Shown in pieces: positions 52,871 through 63,571 of a DNA stretch of 64,000 bases. The position numbers were made by a program, and so were the translations under genes. Positions within the stretch are counted from its first letter, which is position 1. Each line of letters starts with the position of its first letter. This DNA comes from Cyanophora paradoxa (taxonomy: Eukaryota > Glaucocystophyceae > Cyanophorales > Cyanophoraceae). The DNA lies in assembly GCA_004431415.1 (NCBI GenBank), contig QPMI01000270.1, positions 1 to 64,000 of the forward strand, given 5' to 3'. Below the pieces are notes generated by a model. That model was not told where the DNA came from. It worked only from the letters and a program-made list of their open reading frames with translations, and did not search any database.

Positions 52871-55800
52871 ATGGCACAAAAAGCAGATCCAGGAGCAGCC
52901 ACGCCTGCGTTCCTCGAATCGGTGCGCATGCACGTGCGATGGAACGACCGCAAGGCTACTAGTACTGACAATCATGAGCGCCCAGAACTTTCTGTTGAAT
53001 GCTCTCAAGCGGGTCCAAGCTAGCTTTGTTCTCGCAGACCCCTCGCAGGTGCTCGCCTGTTCTCGCCCCCCGCGCGCCAGCAGTCCCCAATTTGACCGCA
53101 TCGCCAGCCCGACACGCCGATCGTCTTCGCGAGCGCGGGCTTCTACAAGCTTACGGTACGCCGCGCCCTGCTGAAAGCGAGGCCCCCATGACCGGTCCGC
53201 CGCGCAGGGCTATGCGCCGCACGAAGTGCCCCCCTCGCTCCCGCCGGCGCGGCTCGTCTCACGGCGGGGCCAGGTCATCGGGCGGAACTGCCGGTTCCTG
53301 CAGGGGCGGGACACGTCGCCGGAGGACGTGGAGGCGATCCGCGAGGCGATCCGCGCGGGCACGGAGGTGCACGTGGGCGGCCCTCGTCCCCCCCGGGGCG
53401 GCGCGCGGGGGCCGAGCGTGGCGGGCGCGGCAGGTGTCGCTGCGGCTGACGAACTACCGGAAGGACGGGACGCGGTTCAGCAACCTGTTCTACCTGGCGC
53501 CGCTGCACGACGGGGCCGGCAATCTCAAGTTCTTCATCGGCGTGCAGACGGACGTCTCCGAGGAGGGCCCCGAGGAGCCCCGCCTCAGCGAGGACGCACC
53601 GCTCATCCCCCGCCCCGAGCCCCACCGCGTCCGCCCGCCCCGCCCCGCCCCCGCCCCGCCCCCATCCCGCCCCGACCCCGCGCAGGCGGCGCACGTGCAC
53701 GTTGTCCGCGTCTCCAACACGAGCGGCGCCTCCGCTCCCGGCACGCCCCCGGAGCTCGCGCTGCCCTCAAAGCCCGGGTCCGCGGGGCGCCGGGGCGGGG
53801 TGTTGGTGGGCGGGGCGTGGGAGCTGAGGCGGGGGGCAGGCGGGTGAGCCTGCCGATGCTGCTGCAGTTCGAGAACGTGAGCTACGCTGTGATGGCGGTG
53901 CCGCCGGGGCCCCAGGGGAAGCCGTCGTTCTGGAAGGCCTGGCTCCCGGGCTTCCTCCTCCCCAAGTCCGCCGGCAAGCCCAAGGAGCGCGTCCTCCTCA
54001 AGGGCATCTCGGGGACGGTCGCGCCGAGCGAGCTGCTCGCCGGTGCCCCCCCCGCGCCGGCCGCCCGGCGCCCGGGGCTGACGCCGGGCGGGGCGGGGGG
54101 CAGTCATGGGCCCCTCGGGGGGCGGCAAGACCACCTTGTTGAACCTCCTCGCCGGGCGCCTGCAGGGCAAGGTGCGCCGGCGGCGGCGGGGGCGGGGCCG
54201 GGGGGTCGGCGAGGGGCGCCGCGGCAGATGACGACGGGGTCGGTGCTCTTCAACGGGCGCCCGCGCACCTCCGACCTCAAGCGCCGCATCGGCTACGTCC
54301 TCCAGGCCCGCCCTCGCCCCGGGCCCGCGCCCCCGCCCCGCACCGAGCCGCCCCGTCGCAGGACGACGTTTTCTTCGCGAACCTGACGGTCCAGGAAACG
54401 GTGCGGCCCCTCACTGTGCGCCGCCCGCCGGCTGTGCCCTCACCCGCCGGCCCCACACGTGACCCCAGCTGGAGTTTACGGGTGCGCTCCCCGGGGGTCG
54501 TCGCGCTCGGGCGAGTGGGCCTGAGGCGGGGCGCAGCGCTTCTGCGGCTGCCGCGGACGCTGACGAAGCAGGCGAAGCGCGCGCGCGTGCAGGAGGCGAG
54601 CGGGGCGGGGGCGCCGGGATGGGGGGCGGGTGGTGAGGCGGGGCGGGGCAGGTGATGGGCGCGCTGGGCCTGCTGAAGTGCGCGCACACGATCATCGGGA
54701 ACGCCTTCATGCGCGGCGTCTCCGGCGGCGAGCGCAAGCGCGTCAACATCGCGTGCGCCGCGGGCCCCCGGGGGCGCTGGCGGGGGGCTGGGGCGAGGGG
54801 GCGGGGCGGGGCGGCAGGTGCGAGATGCTGGTGGACCCGAGCCTGCTCCTCCTCGACGAGGTGCCCGCCCCCCCCGCGCTCGGGGTGCCGGCCGGGCGGG
54901 GGGCGAGGGGCGCCGCAGCCGACCTCGGGCCTCGACTCGAGCACCGCCCTCCAGCTCATGTACACCCTCCGCGTGCGCCCCCAGCGCCCCGCCTCGACCC
55001 CCCGGCCCCGATCTCACCCCCGCCCCAGAAACTCTGCACCGAGGGCCGCACCGTCGTCGCCACGGCGCGCCCCGCCGGCCGCGGGTGTGGGCGGGGGCGC
55101 TGAGGGCGGGGGCGCAGCTGCACCAGCCGAGCTCGCAGATGTTCGAGCTGTACGATAAGCTGCTGCTGGTGGCGGACGGGCAGACGGCCTTCTACGGCAA
55201 GGCCGCCGACGCCGTCAAGTACTTCGCCGCTGTCGGCTTCCCCTGCCCCGTGCCCGGCCCCCCCGCCCCCTCCCCCCGCCCCCCCACCCCACACCGACCT
55301 TGCCCGGGCTGCGAGCAGCCCACGTATAACCCAGCCGACTTTTTGGTGAGCGCGCCGGGCGCCGGGCGGGCCGCTGTGGGCGACGCGGGGGGGGCAGCTG
55401 GGCCTGCTGGTGCCGCAGAGCGTGGAGCTGGAGGGCCCGCGGCCGGCCGGGCTCCCCGCGGGGGACGCCAAGGCCGAGGTCCTCAGGGCCTGGGAGCAGC
55501 GCCACCACCACGCCGCCTCCCCGCACCCCGAGCACCCCCACCGCCCCGACCCCGCCGACGCCCCCGTGCCGCCCCGCGCCCCTGCGCGCCCCGGCGCGAG
55601 GGTGACGTGGGGCGGGGCGCAGGGGCGGCGGGGCGCGAAGTTCCCTGTGTCGTGGGTGGAGCAGTTCGGGGTGCTGACGAGGCGGGCGCTGCGGCAGAAG
55701 CGGGGGGACTCGCTCTCGCAGCTCTCGCTCGTGCAGGTCCTCCTCCTCGCCCTCCTCTGCGGCGTCCTCTGGTTCCGCATGCCCTTCGCCGAGTCCCGCC

Positions 55801-57099
55801 TCGAGAACCGCACCGGCCTCATCTTCTTCAGCTGCGTCTTCTGGGTCCGCCCCGCCCCCGCCCTCACCCCGCCCCACGTCTCACCGGCCCTCACCCTGCC
55901 CCGCCCCAGGGCTTCTTCCCCCTCTACAGTGCGCCGGCGGCGCGCGGGGCGGGGCCGGGGCTCACCCTCGCGCGCAGACGCCCTCTCGGCGTTCCCGCCG
56001 GAGCGCGGCGTGCTCATGCGCGAGCGGGCCTCGGGGGCCTACTACCTCTCCAGGTGCCCCACCGCCCCCGCCCCTCCCGCTCGCCCCCGCGCTCACGCGC
56101 GGCAGCTACTTCATGGCGAAGACCACTTCAGAGATACCCCTCGGTCCGCACCGCCCCGCCCCGGCGAGGGCCCCACTCCAGGGGGCCTGCTAAGGGCCGC
56201 GCAGAGTGCGTCTTTCCGACGCTGTTCGCCGTGATCGTGTACTGGATGTCGGGCCTGCGGAACGACGGCGGGGCCTTCATCGTCTTCCTTCTAATCCTCG
56301 GTATCCGCCCCGTACTATACATTGCTTCACTAAGCCTTCATCGCCTCCCTCGGCATTCACGTCATTATGCCAGTTCTTTCGAGCCTTGTCGCACAGTCGG
56401 TGGGCCTCTTCATCTCGACGGCGGTGCCGAACTTGTGCGCGGGGCGCGTGCTCGAGCTCGGGACGCCGGGGGCTGAGGCCCTCGCGCAGCAAGAAGGCCC
56501 TCGTCGTCGCCTCCCTCTTCATGCTCGGTGCAGATGACCCGGATGCGCTGCTCTGCCGCCTCGCGCGTCGTTCCCGACGCCCCTTCCCGCAGCGAGCATG
56601 CTCGTCGGCGGCTTCTACGTCTCCAACGAGGCCCTGTCCGCCGCCGGCCCCGCCCCCGCGCCGCCCCGCGCCGCCCCCGTGACCGGCGGCGCAGGCCGAT
56701 CTGGATCCGCTGGATCCGCTACGTGTCCTTCGTCAAGTATTCCTTCGAGTGCGCGGGGCCGCCGGGGGGGCGTCTGGGGGAGGGCCGAGGTGGGGCGGCG
56801 CGGGGGCGCAGGGCGATGCTGCTGAACGAGTTCAGCGGGGGCAACCACAGCTGCGACGTGGTGCCCTCCAAGTACGCCGCCTGCCTCGCCTCCAACTACA
56901 CCGCCGGCATCCCCGTCCCCGACATCCTCGCCATGCTCGGCACCGAGAACTCCATGGGTCCCCTGCCGCCGCAGCGCCAGCCCCTCCCCTACTTGCTGAC
57001 TCTCCCTGTGCCGCCGCGGCAGGCCTCAATGTCGGCTCCCTCGTCATCATGCTATTTGGCTTCCGCTTTCTTTCCTACCTCTGCCTCCGCTACAATTAA
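52871..57099 (+). CDS. LOV photosensor fused to an ABCG half-transporter
   Basis: ATG 52871 opens MAQKADPGAATPAFLES; a GT-AG intron joins it in frame to NFLLNALKRVQASFVLADPS (ATG 52974 is an alternative start). The LOV core continues PDTPIVFASAGFYKLT (53108-53155), an 18-nt microexon GYAPHE (53208-53225), then VIGRNCRFLQGRDTSPEDVE (from 53274) with the photoactive Cys, and LTNYRKDGTRFSNLFYLAPL with FFIGVQTDVS. A linker ending LPSK joins, via a GC-AG intron, to RVSLPMLLQFENVSYAV. The ABC half has Walker A MGPSGGGKTTLLNLLAGRL, Q-loop IGYVLQ, signature VSGGERKRVNI, Walker B LLLLDE split by an intron from PTSGLDSSTALQLMYTLR, and the H-loop HQPSSQMFELYDKLLLV. The ABCG membrane domain follows (VLLLALLCGVLWFRM, VFPTLFAVIVYWMSGLRND, GLNVGSLVIMLFGFRFLSYL), with the stop at 57097-57099. 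Substrate and light response are inference. Confidence 0.85.
53000..53570 (+). other. LOV (light-oxygen-voltage) domain region
   Basis: The spliced domain has the flavin-binding signature G-R-N-C-R-F-L-Q, followed by a Gln and Arg that contact FMN phosphate in known LOV domains, then N-Y-R-K-D-G and the end strand FFIGVQTDV with the conserved Gln that senses the adduct. All positions needed for a blue-light photocycle are therefore present. Introns are at 53049-53107, 53156-53207 and 53226-53273 and one after EVH near 53372; their donors are all GT. Confidence 0.9.
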
Positions 57100-57626
57100 C
57101 CCCTACAATCAGCCGCCCCCCAGCGCCTCCCCCCTGTTTATTTACAAGATTCTACTTATAATTACGTATTGAACCGCACGTGATAGAGCATGTAGCGACC
57201 GGGCGGCAGCAACGGTAGCTTATCATGACTCAGTGAACCAGCCGTTGAGCTGCAGCCAGCTCAGCGGCTGCAGCTGCAGCTGCAGCTGCGCGTGCATGCA
57301 GGCCTAGCTATAGGTGGCCTAGGCCTGGCCATGGCCATGGCAAGCCGCCCGGCCCCGGGCCCTGCGGGGAGCTCGCAGTAATTCTCTGCGCGCATGCGCA
57401 GTGCTATAGCGCTATACCTAGCTAGCCTGTAGCGCTTCTAGGCTTGTGGCCTCGAGCTCCAGCCCCCCCCCCCCCCCCCACATTTGGCCGGGTACAGACG
57501 CGATGTCCAGCTCAACCCCCATCAAGCCTGAAGTACTAGCAGGATGAGCAGCTCCTGTAGATAACTATGTCTATAGCTTGAAAGAGGCGGGCAGCGCCTG
57601 GCGCTACACACGCAGACTTCGAAGGA
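57100..57626. other. Intergenic palindromic island
   Basis: Contains GCTGCAGCTGCAGCTGC, GGCCTAGCTATAGGTGGCC-like and CCATGGCCATGG words (57240-57440), then a C run of 16 near 57463-57478. No gene is seen. Confidence 0.5.
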
Positions 57627-60600
57627 ATGGACCTGCCGGACAACCTCAGGCTCGCGGATAACGCGGCGTTCGCGCAAATACTCGAAGATGAAGGTTCGCG
57701 AGACGCGGATGCGCGCGCTCACTCTGCGGCTTTCGAACGCCGGTCATGGCAGGCGAGGAGCTAGATCAGATCGGCAGCCTCGCTGCGTCCCTCATCGACG
57801 GCAAGAGCGAGAGCCGCCAGGTTCCCGCTCCGCCGCGGTCGTTCTGGTTCTCTCTGAACCGCCGCCAGATTGCGCTGGCCCTGACTTCCCAAGCGGTGAG
57901 GGCGCCCCGAGCGCGCCACATTCGATCCCGCGCCTTTGCGGGCGTTGAATTGCGCGCGCGGAATGGACCGCCCCGACGCCCTCGGCCTGCAGCTGTTCGC
58001 GCTGGAGGCGGACGCGGAGGCGTGGGACGAGGGGGACCTGCGGGAGGCGGAGGTGCAGCTGCTGCGGCGCTTCCCCTTCGAAGATCTCGCCTCGCTCGTC
58101 GTCTCGGAGTCCTCGGGGCAGGCGCGCCACCGCCCTCGCCCGGCGGCGCGCCGTCCGACCCCCGAGGCAGGTGCTGCTGCAGTCTGAGACGGACGCGGAC
58201 CTGCTGGTGGAGATGGGCGAGGATGCAGATGTGCTGGTCGAGACGCTCGCTGCCTGCGTCGAGCAGGCCGCCGGGCGCGAGCTCGACGTCCAGCGCGCCG
58301 TCCGCCCCGTCCCGCCCTGCTCCGCCCCGCCCCGCTAGCTGGGCGCGACGGCGCCGGCAGGAGGAGGAGGATCTGCTTCCGCTATCGCGGGGGATAGTGA
58401 AGCGGCGGGGTGGGACGCCAAAGGAGGCGAAGGCGCGCGGCGAGTCGGCGGAGGAGCGGGCGCGGCGGGAGAGGGAGGAGGAGGCGCGCCGCAAGAAGGA
58501 GCGCGAGGAGCGCGAACTCACCGCCGCACTCGAGCGCTTCTCCGCCCCGCGCTTCGACCCCGCCAAGCGTACGCCCGCCCCGCGCCCCCGGGGCCGGGTT
58601 GGCGGCGAGCGGGGCGACAGAGGCGCGGCGGGTGTTCGAGGAGAACGGGGAGGAGGGGGCGCGGGCCTGGAAGGCCGACATCGCGCGCGTGCGCCAGTTC
58701 GCGATTGCGCGCATGCGGGCCCAGGTGCGGCGCCCGCCCCGCGCCGGCTGCACGCGGCGCTCACGGCGGCGCAGGTGCACTCCAACTACCGCCACTTCAT
58801 CCGCATCGCCCGCGGCATCGCCGGTGAGCCGCGCCGGCGCCGGTGCGGGGCGGGGCGGCGAGATGGGCGGCAGCGCTGGAGGGTGAGGGGGCGGCGCTGC
58901 GGCGGGCCCTCGGGGAGGCGCAGGGGACGCTGCGGGACGTGGCCGCCCTCGCCCTCCACCCGCAGCCGCCGCCGGCCGCGCCGGGGCGGGGCCCGGGCGG
59001 AGGGGCCGGGGCGCTGCGGGGCGAGCTGCTGGACGAGCTCGACCTGCTCCTCGCCCAGCGCCGCGTCGACGCCGCCATCCCCGCCCTCGCCGCCGGTCCC
59101 CCCCGCCCCCCGCCCCGCCCTCCTCCGCACCCCGAGCCCCGGCTGCAGCACGGGACCGCCTGGAGCGGGAAGAGCGCGGCGCCGGGGCACGCCTTCCGGC
59201 GCTGCAGCGGCTGCGGGCCGAGGTACGCGGGGCTGGGCGGACGAGAGGCGGGGGTTGACGAGGGGGCGGCGCAGGTGGAGGAGCGGGCGGCGCGCATCCG
59301 CGCGATCCTTTGCGATGAGCTCGCCGCTGCTGCCGCCGCCCCGGAGCCCCCCGCCGCCCACCTCGCCAAGGTCCGACCCAGCCCCCTGCTTTCACCCGGA
59401 ACGCGCTGCTCACGCGGGGCGCAGCTGCGGGGCCAGCTGCAGCAGCTAGGGGCGGGGGAGGCGGCGCGGCGGGCGTACGTGCGGGGCCGGGCGGCGCTGG
59501 CGGCGGCGGAGTCGGGGCGGCTGAAGATGCGGGGGGACGCGGCGCTGTACGGGCCGCGCCTCGCGGAAGCCCTCTTCGGCACCCTCCGCGCCACCGCCGC
59601 CGACTTCCGCGCCGCCTTCGGCTCCGGGCGCCCGATGGCCGGTGCCCCCGCCCCCGGCTGCCCGGCGGCGAGGGGCCGGGCGACGGGGGCGCGCAGGCTT
59701 CGTGCTGTGGGCGGCGTGGGAGGTGGACCGGCTGGTGGAGGTGTACCGGCGGCAGGTCTTCCCCTCGGGCAACCTCTTCGCCATCGGCGAGTGCCTCCAC
59801 GCCGCCTTCGCCCACGCCGCCCAGGCGCCGCCCCCGCCCCTGCCCGCCCACCCGCCCCCGCCGACCCGCCCCCGCCCGCAGCTCGAGAAGCGCGGCCTTA
59901 GTTTCACCGCCCTCCTCATCGCCCGCTTCCGCCCGGGCCTCGGTCCGCCCGCCCCGCCCGCCGGCGCCCCGGCGGGCGGGGCCGACGGCCGGGGCAGTGC
60001 AAGCGCTGGAGCAGTACGGTCAGCGGCTGGAGGCGTCCCTCGCGGGGGCCGTCGCCCAGGAGACGTGGCGCCCCGTCGAGGTCGCCCCGCCGACCTCCCC
60101 GCCCCGCTCCTCCCGCGCCCCGCCCCGGCGCCGGCGCCGCGCGGCTGCTGCTGCCGGCGTGCCGGCGGGCGCTGCTGGCGGCGCTGGGCCGCTTCCTTGC
60201 GGAGGCGGGCCCCTCGCCGCCCTGCCCTCGACGTCCGCGCCGCCGTCCGCCACGCCGCCGGCGCCCTTCTCGAGCGCTACGCCGCCGCCCTCCAGCGTCG
60301 TGCCGCCGGGCGCCCTGGCGGACCCGCGGTGCGCGGGCGGGCGGGTGCGGGGCGCGGGGCCTGAGGGCGGGGCGGGCAGGCGGTGGCCGTGCTGGGGGAG
60401 GTGGAGGAGGCGTAGAGGGGCCCTGCCGCGCGTGGCGGCGCACCTGCGGGGCGAGGCGGCGCTCGCCCCGTCCAGCAGCGCCTCCGGGCCGCCCGCGACG
60501 CCCTCCTCGCCGCCTTCGTCGCCCGCCGCGCCTCCGCCCTCGCCGCCGCCTCCGCTGGGCCCCCGACCTCCTCGCCGCGTCCGCCCCGGCCCCGCCTCCC

Positions 60601-62925
60601 CGCCTGCGCTGGGACCGACGCCGGCGCAGGAGGCGGTGGAGGAGGAGCGGGGGAGCCCGGGGAGGGGCCCGCAGCGTCGCCGCCGCCCTCGCCGGCATCG
60701 CCGAGGAGGCCGCCTCCCGCGTTCGCCCCCGCCTCGCCCCGCCCCGCCCGCCCCGCCCCGCGCCCCGCCCTCACGCCCCGCAGCTCCCCGCGGGGGCCAT
60801 GCGCCAGCTCCTCTCTGCCACTGTGGAGCGCCTCGCCGCCGACCTCCGCTCCTGCGCGCCCGGCGCCCCATGCCTCACCGGCGGCCCCGCTGACGCCGCC
60901 CAGACGTGGAGGAGCTCGTCGAGGGGGACGGCAAGCAGGGCCCGCGGCGCATTGGATACGGCGGTGCGCGGCGCGCCGGCTGCGGTCCGCGCGAGCGACC
61001 GGGCGACGCGGGACGGCAGGCTTGCAGCTGGCGGCCCTCGACCTGCGGTTCCTGGCGGCCGTCTGCGGGCGCCACGCGGGCCGCCCGCCCGCGGCTCCCT
61101 CGCGGCCGCCCTCGAGGCGCGCCGCCCCGCCTGCGCGCCGCGCGCGGCCTGACAGGGCGCAGCGGCTGGTGGAGGCCTTCTGCGCCGCCTCGGGCCGGCC
61201 GCGTGACGTTGCTCTGCAGGTGCCCCGCGCTGCGCCCGCCCCGCCCGGCGCGCTGACGCGGGGCAGCCGGAGGCGTGGTTCCGGGGGCGGTGCAGCGCGC
61301 GGCGACGAGCGCGGCGCTGCGGGCGCGCCTCGCCGCCCTCGGCGACCTCCTCCTCGAGTGGGACCCCGACGCTAAGGACCCCGCCCCGCAGAGGGCCCCG
61401 CCGCCCGCCCCGAGCCGGCATCCGAGGCCCGCCCCGCCCGCCGCGGCGTCTCCCCGGGCCCCCGCGGGCGCCGCGGGACCCCAACCGCGGGACCGACGCG
61501 GGGTCCGAGGAGCCGCCGGCACCGCGGTTCCCGACACCAAGCCGCCGCCCCGGCCCTCGACCCCGGAAGCTACCCCGCGGCCCCCACGCCCGACCCGCCG
61601 GCGCCTGAGAGGGTGCCGGAGGCGGCGCGGGCGGGCGAGACGCCGGCGAGGAGCCGGCGGCCCAGAGCTTTGCGAGGCGGTGAGGGCGAGGCGCCCGAGG
61701 CAGCACCCGACCCCGCTCCAGCGCCGGAGCCGCCCCCGCGGCCGCCGCGGCGCGCCCTGGAGAAGTCCCCGGAAGGCGGCGCCAGGGTAGACGGCCCGGA
61801 GCCGGCGGCCGCGGAGGTGCCGGTGGAGGCGGAGAGGGGCCGGTCGGGGCCTGCCGGGCTCAGGCGCGGCGGGTGGCGGGAGCGGCTGGCGGCCTTGCGC
61901 GCGGCGGACGGCGACGAGGACGGCGCAATGGCGGCCCCGCCGCGCCCCGCACGCCCCGTGTCGGGCGGAGAGGAAGAGTTAGCGGAGCGGGCGGAGCGGC
62001 GGCGGCCGTCGCTCGACGGGGATGGGGCGCGGGGGACCGCCCTGCGAGACCCCGCCCTCAAGCGAGCCCGCGAGAAGAGGGGAGCGCTCCCGCGGAGCCG
62101 GCGAGGGCGCGCGGGGCGGCGCCTCCGCGTCTCGCGTCGGAGCAAGAGGCGCCGGCCGCCGCCGCCGCCGGGGACGCCCCAAGGCGGACGCCGCTGCGGC
62201 GGCAGGCGGAGGCGGAGGATACGGCGGCGGAGGCGGCGCCGCGGCGCGCCGAGCGGCCGTCGCTGTGGAAGGCTGCGGAGGACCCGCCGCCGCCCGTGGG
62301 GGCGGAGGGAGAGGCCGAAGACCCCGCCGCCCGCCGCCGCGCCCGACTCCGCCTCTCGGGGCCGGGGCCGCCCCAGAGTGGGCAGCGCGCGTGGCGGAGG
62401 GCCCTCGGGGCCGGCGGAGGAGCGGGCGGGGCGGGTGGAGGAGCGGGCGGGGCGGGCGGAGCGGGCCTTGAGGGAGAGGGCGAGGAGCCGGGTGCCCCCG
62501 CGCGGATCTCCATCCGCGAGCGCGCGGCCGCCCGCCTCGCCGCCCGCTCCGCCGAGCCCCGCCCCGGCCCCTCCGAGGCAGCCGCCGCCGAGCTCGAGGC
62601 GACGGGGAGCGCGTCGCTGGGGGAGGAGGGGGCGGGGCGCGGGGAGCGGACGGAGCGGCAGCGGACGCTGAAGCGGGTGGAGTCGATCGCGGAGCGGCGG
62701 ACGCAGCTCCTCTCCACCCTCAAGACCCGCTACGGTGCCGCCAACGGCGGCGAGCACCCCAGCGGCTCCGGGCCCGGGCCCGGCGGCGGGGACGACGCCG
62801 ACCCGCCCGCCCCGCCGCGGCGTTCCATGCTCGCTGCTGCAAGCAGGAGGAGCGAGGCGGGCGGCGAGGGCGAGCGGCCCCGCGCCCGCACGCCCCTCCG
62901 ATCCAGCCGCGTCTCAAAGGAGTAG
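57627..62925 (+). CDS. EXO84: Exocyst subunit Exo84-like, with long disordered C-terminus
   Basis: Exo84 helps tether secretory vesicles at the plasma membrane. ATG 57627 gives MDLPDNLRLADNAAFAQILE. Exons then read EELDQIGSLAASLIDGKSES, ALGLQLFALEADAEAWDEGD, VQLLRRFPFEDLASLVVSES, LLVEMGEDADVLVETLAACV and a charged helix (RREREEEARRKKEREERELT). The Vps51/Exo84-type part includes FSAPRFDPAKR, AWKADIARVRQFAIARMRAQ, LHAALTAAQVHSNYRHFIRI, then LLDELDLLLAQRRVDAAIPA, which matches the D-x-LLAxRxxxAAI core. Later come FVLWAAWEVDRLVEVYRRQV and LEKRGLSFTALLIARFRP. Further exons (LLLPACRRALLAALGRFLAE, LQLAALDLRFLAAV, FCAASGRPRDVALQ) look like the C-terminal helical bundle. A Pro/Arg/Glu-rich tail of about 450 residues ends SSRVSKE with the stop at 62923-62925. 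That tail could instead belong to a separate gene. Confidence 0.6.
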
Positions 62926-63571
62926 TGCTGTGACTGTGTTAGTTTAAAGCAGGGTTTTTCGAGGAGCGAGCTAGCGCTATGGGTTGGACGGGACGTCAAT
63001 CGATATCATAGTATCGCGATTTGGGTTGGCTCGCCCCTCCAATGTTCAATCCAGCGCTAGCCGCACGCCCCTTTGCCCTGATCATGAGGCCTCCTGTGAC
63101 ATTCAGTTTATTTAAAGCAGGCTTCGAGAAGTGAGGGGCCGCCGGGGTGCTGTACTAGGGCTAGTACAGCCAGACCGTCGACGTCGACGCCGTGACGTCG
63201 GACAGCTCAGCGGCTAGCGCTAGCTGATTATGACATCGCGTACGCGTCATGGCTGCATGCTCGAGCTCAGCTGCAGCGGCTGGGCTGCTCAGCTGCGCAG
63301 CAGCTCAGCAGCTGCAGCTGGTTTTGCGATCGAGCTGTCTAGATCTGCGCGCGGCTTGAAGCCGGATGTGGCTTGGATTGGAGCCGTCGAAGCGGCTTGA
63401 GGCCTGGCCCAGTGGTGGCCGCAGCATCGCCGAGTCGAGCGCTGAATGAGCAGCGGAAGCGGTACAGACGCGCCATGCCGCGCACCGCTGCGTTAGCGCG
63501 ACAGAGCTGCTCGAACGGTCTGATGCAGCTGCCGGCCTAGACAGGCGCTGGACGAGAAAAAGCTGATTCCG
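62926..63571. other. Intergenic region with a short direct repeat and a palindromic island
   Basis: A motif TTTAAAGCAGG occurs at about 62943 and 63112 with similar flanks (TTCGAG then GAG/GAAG). The 63170-63320 part is dense in palindromic words (GACGTCGACGTC-like, GCTAGCGCTAGC, GCAGCTGC). It must include the promoter of the next gene. Confidence 0.5.
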
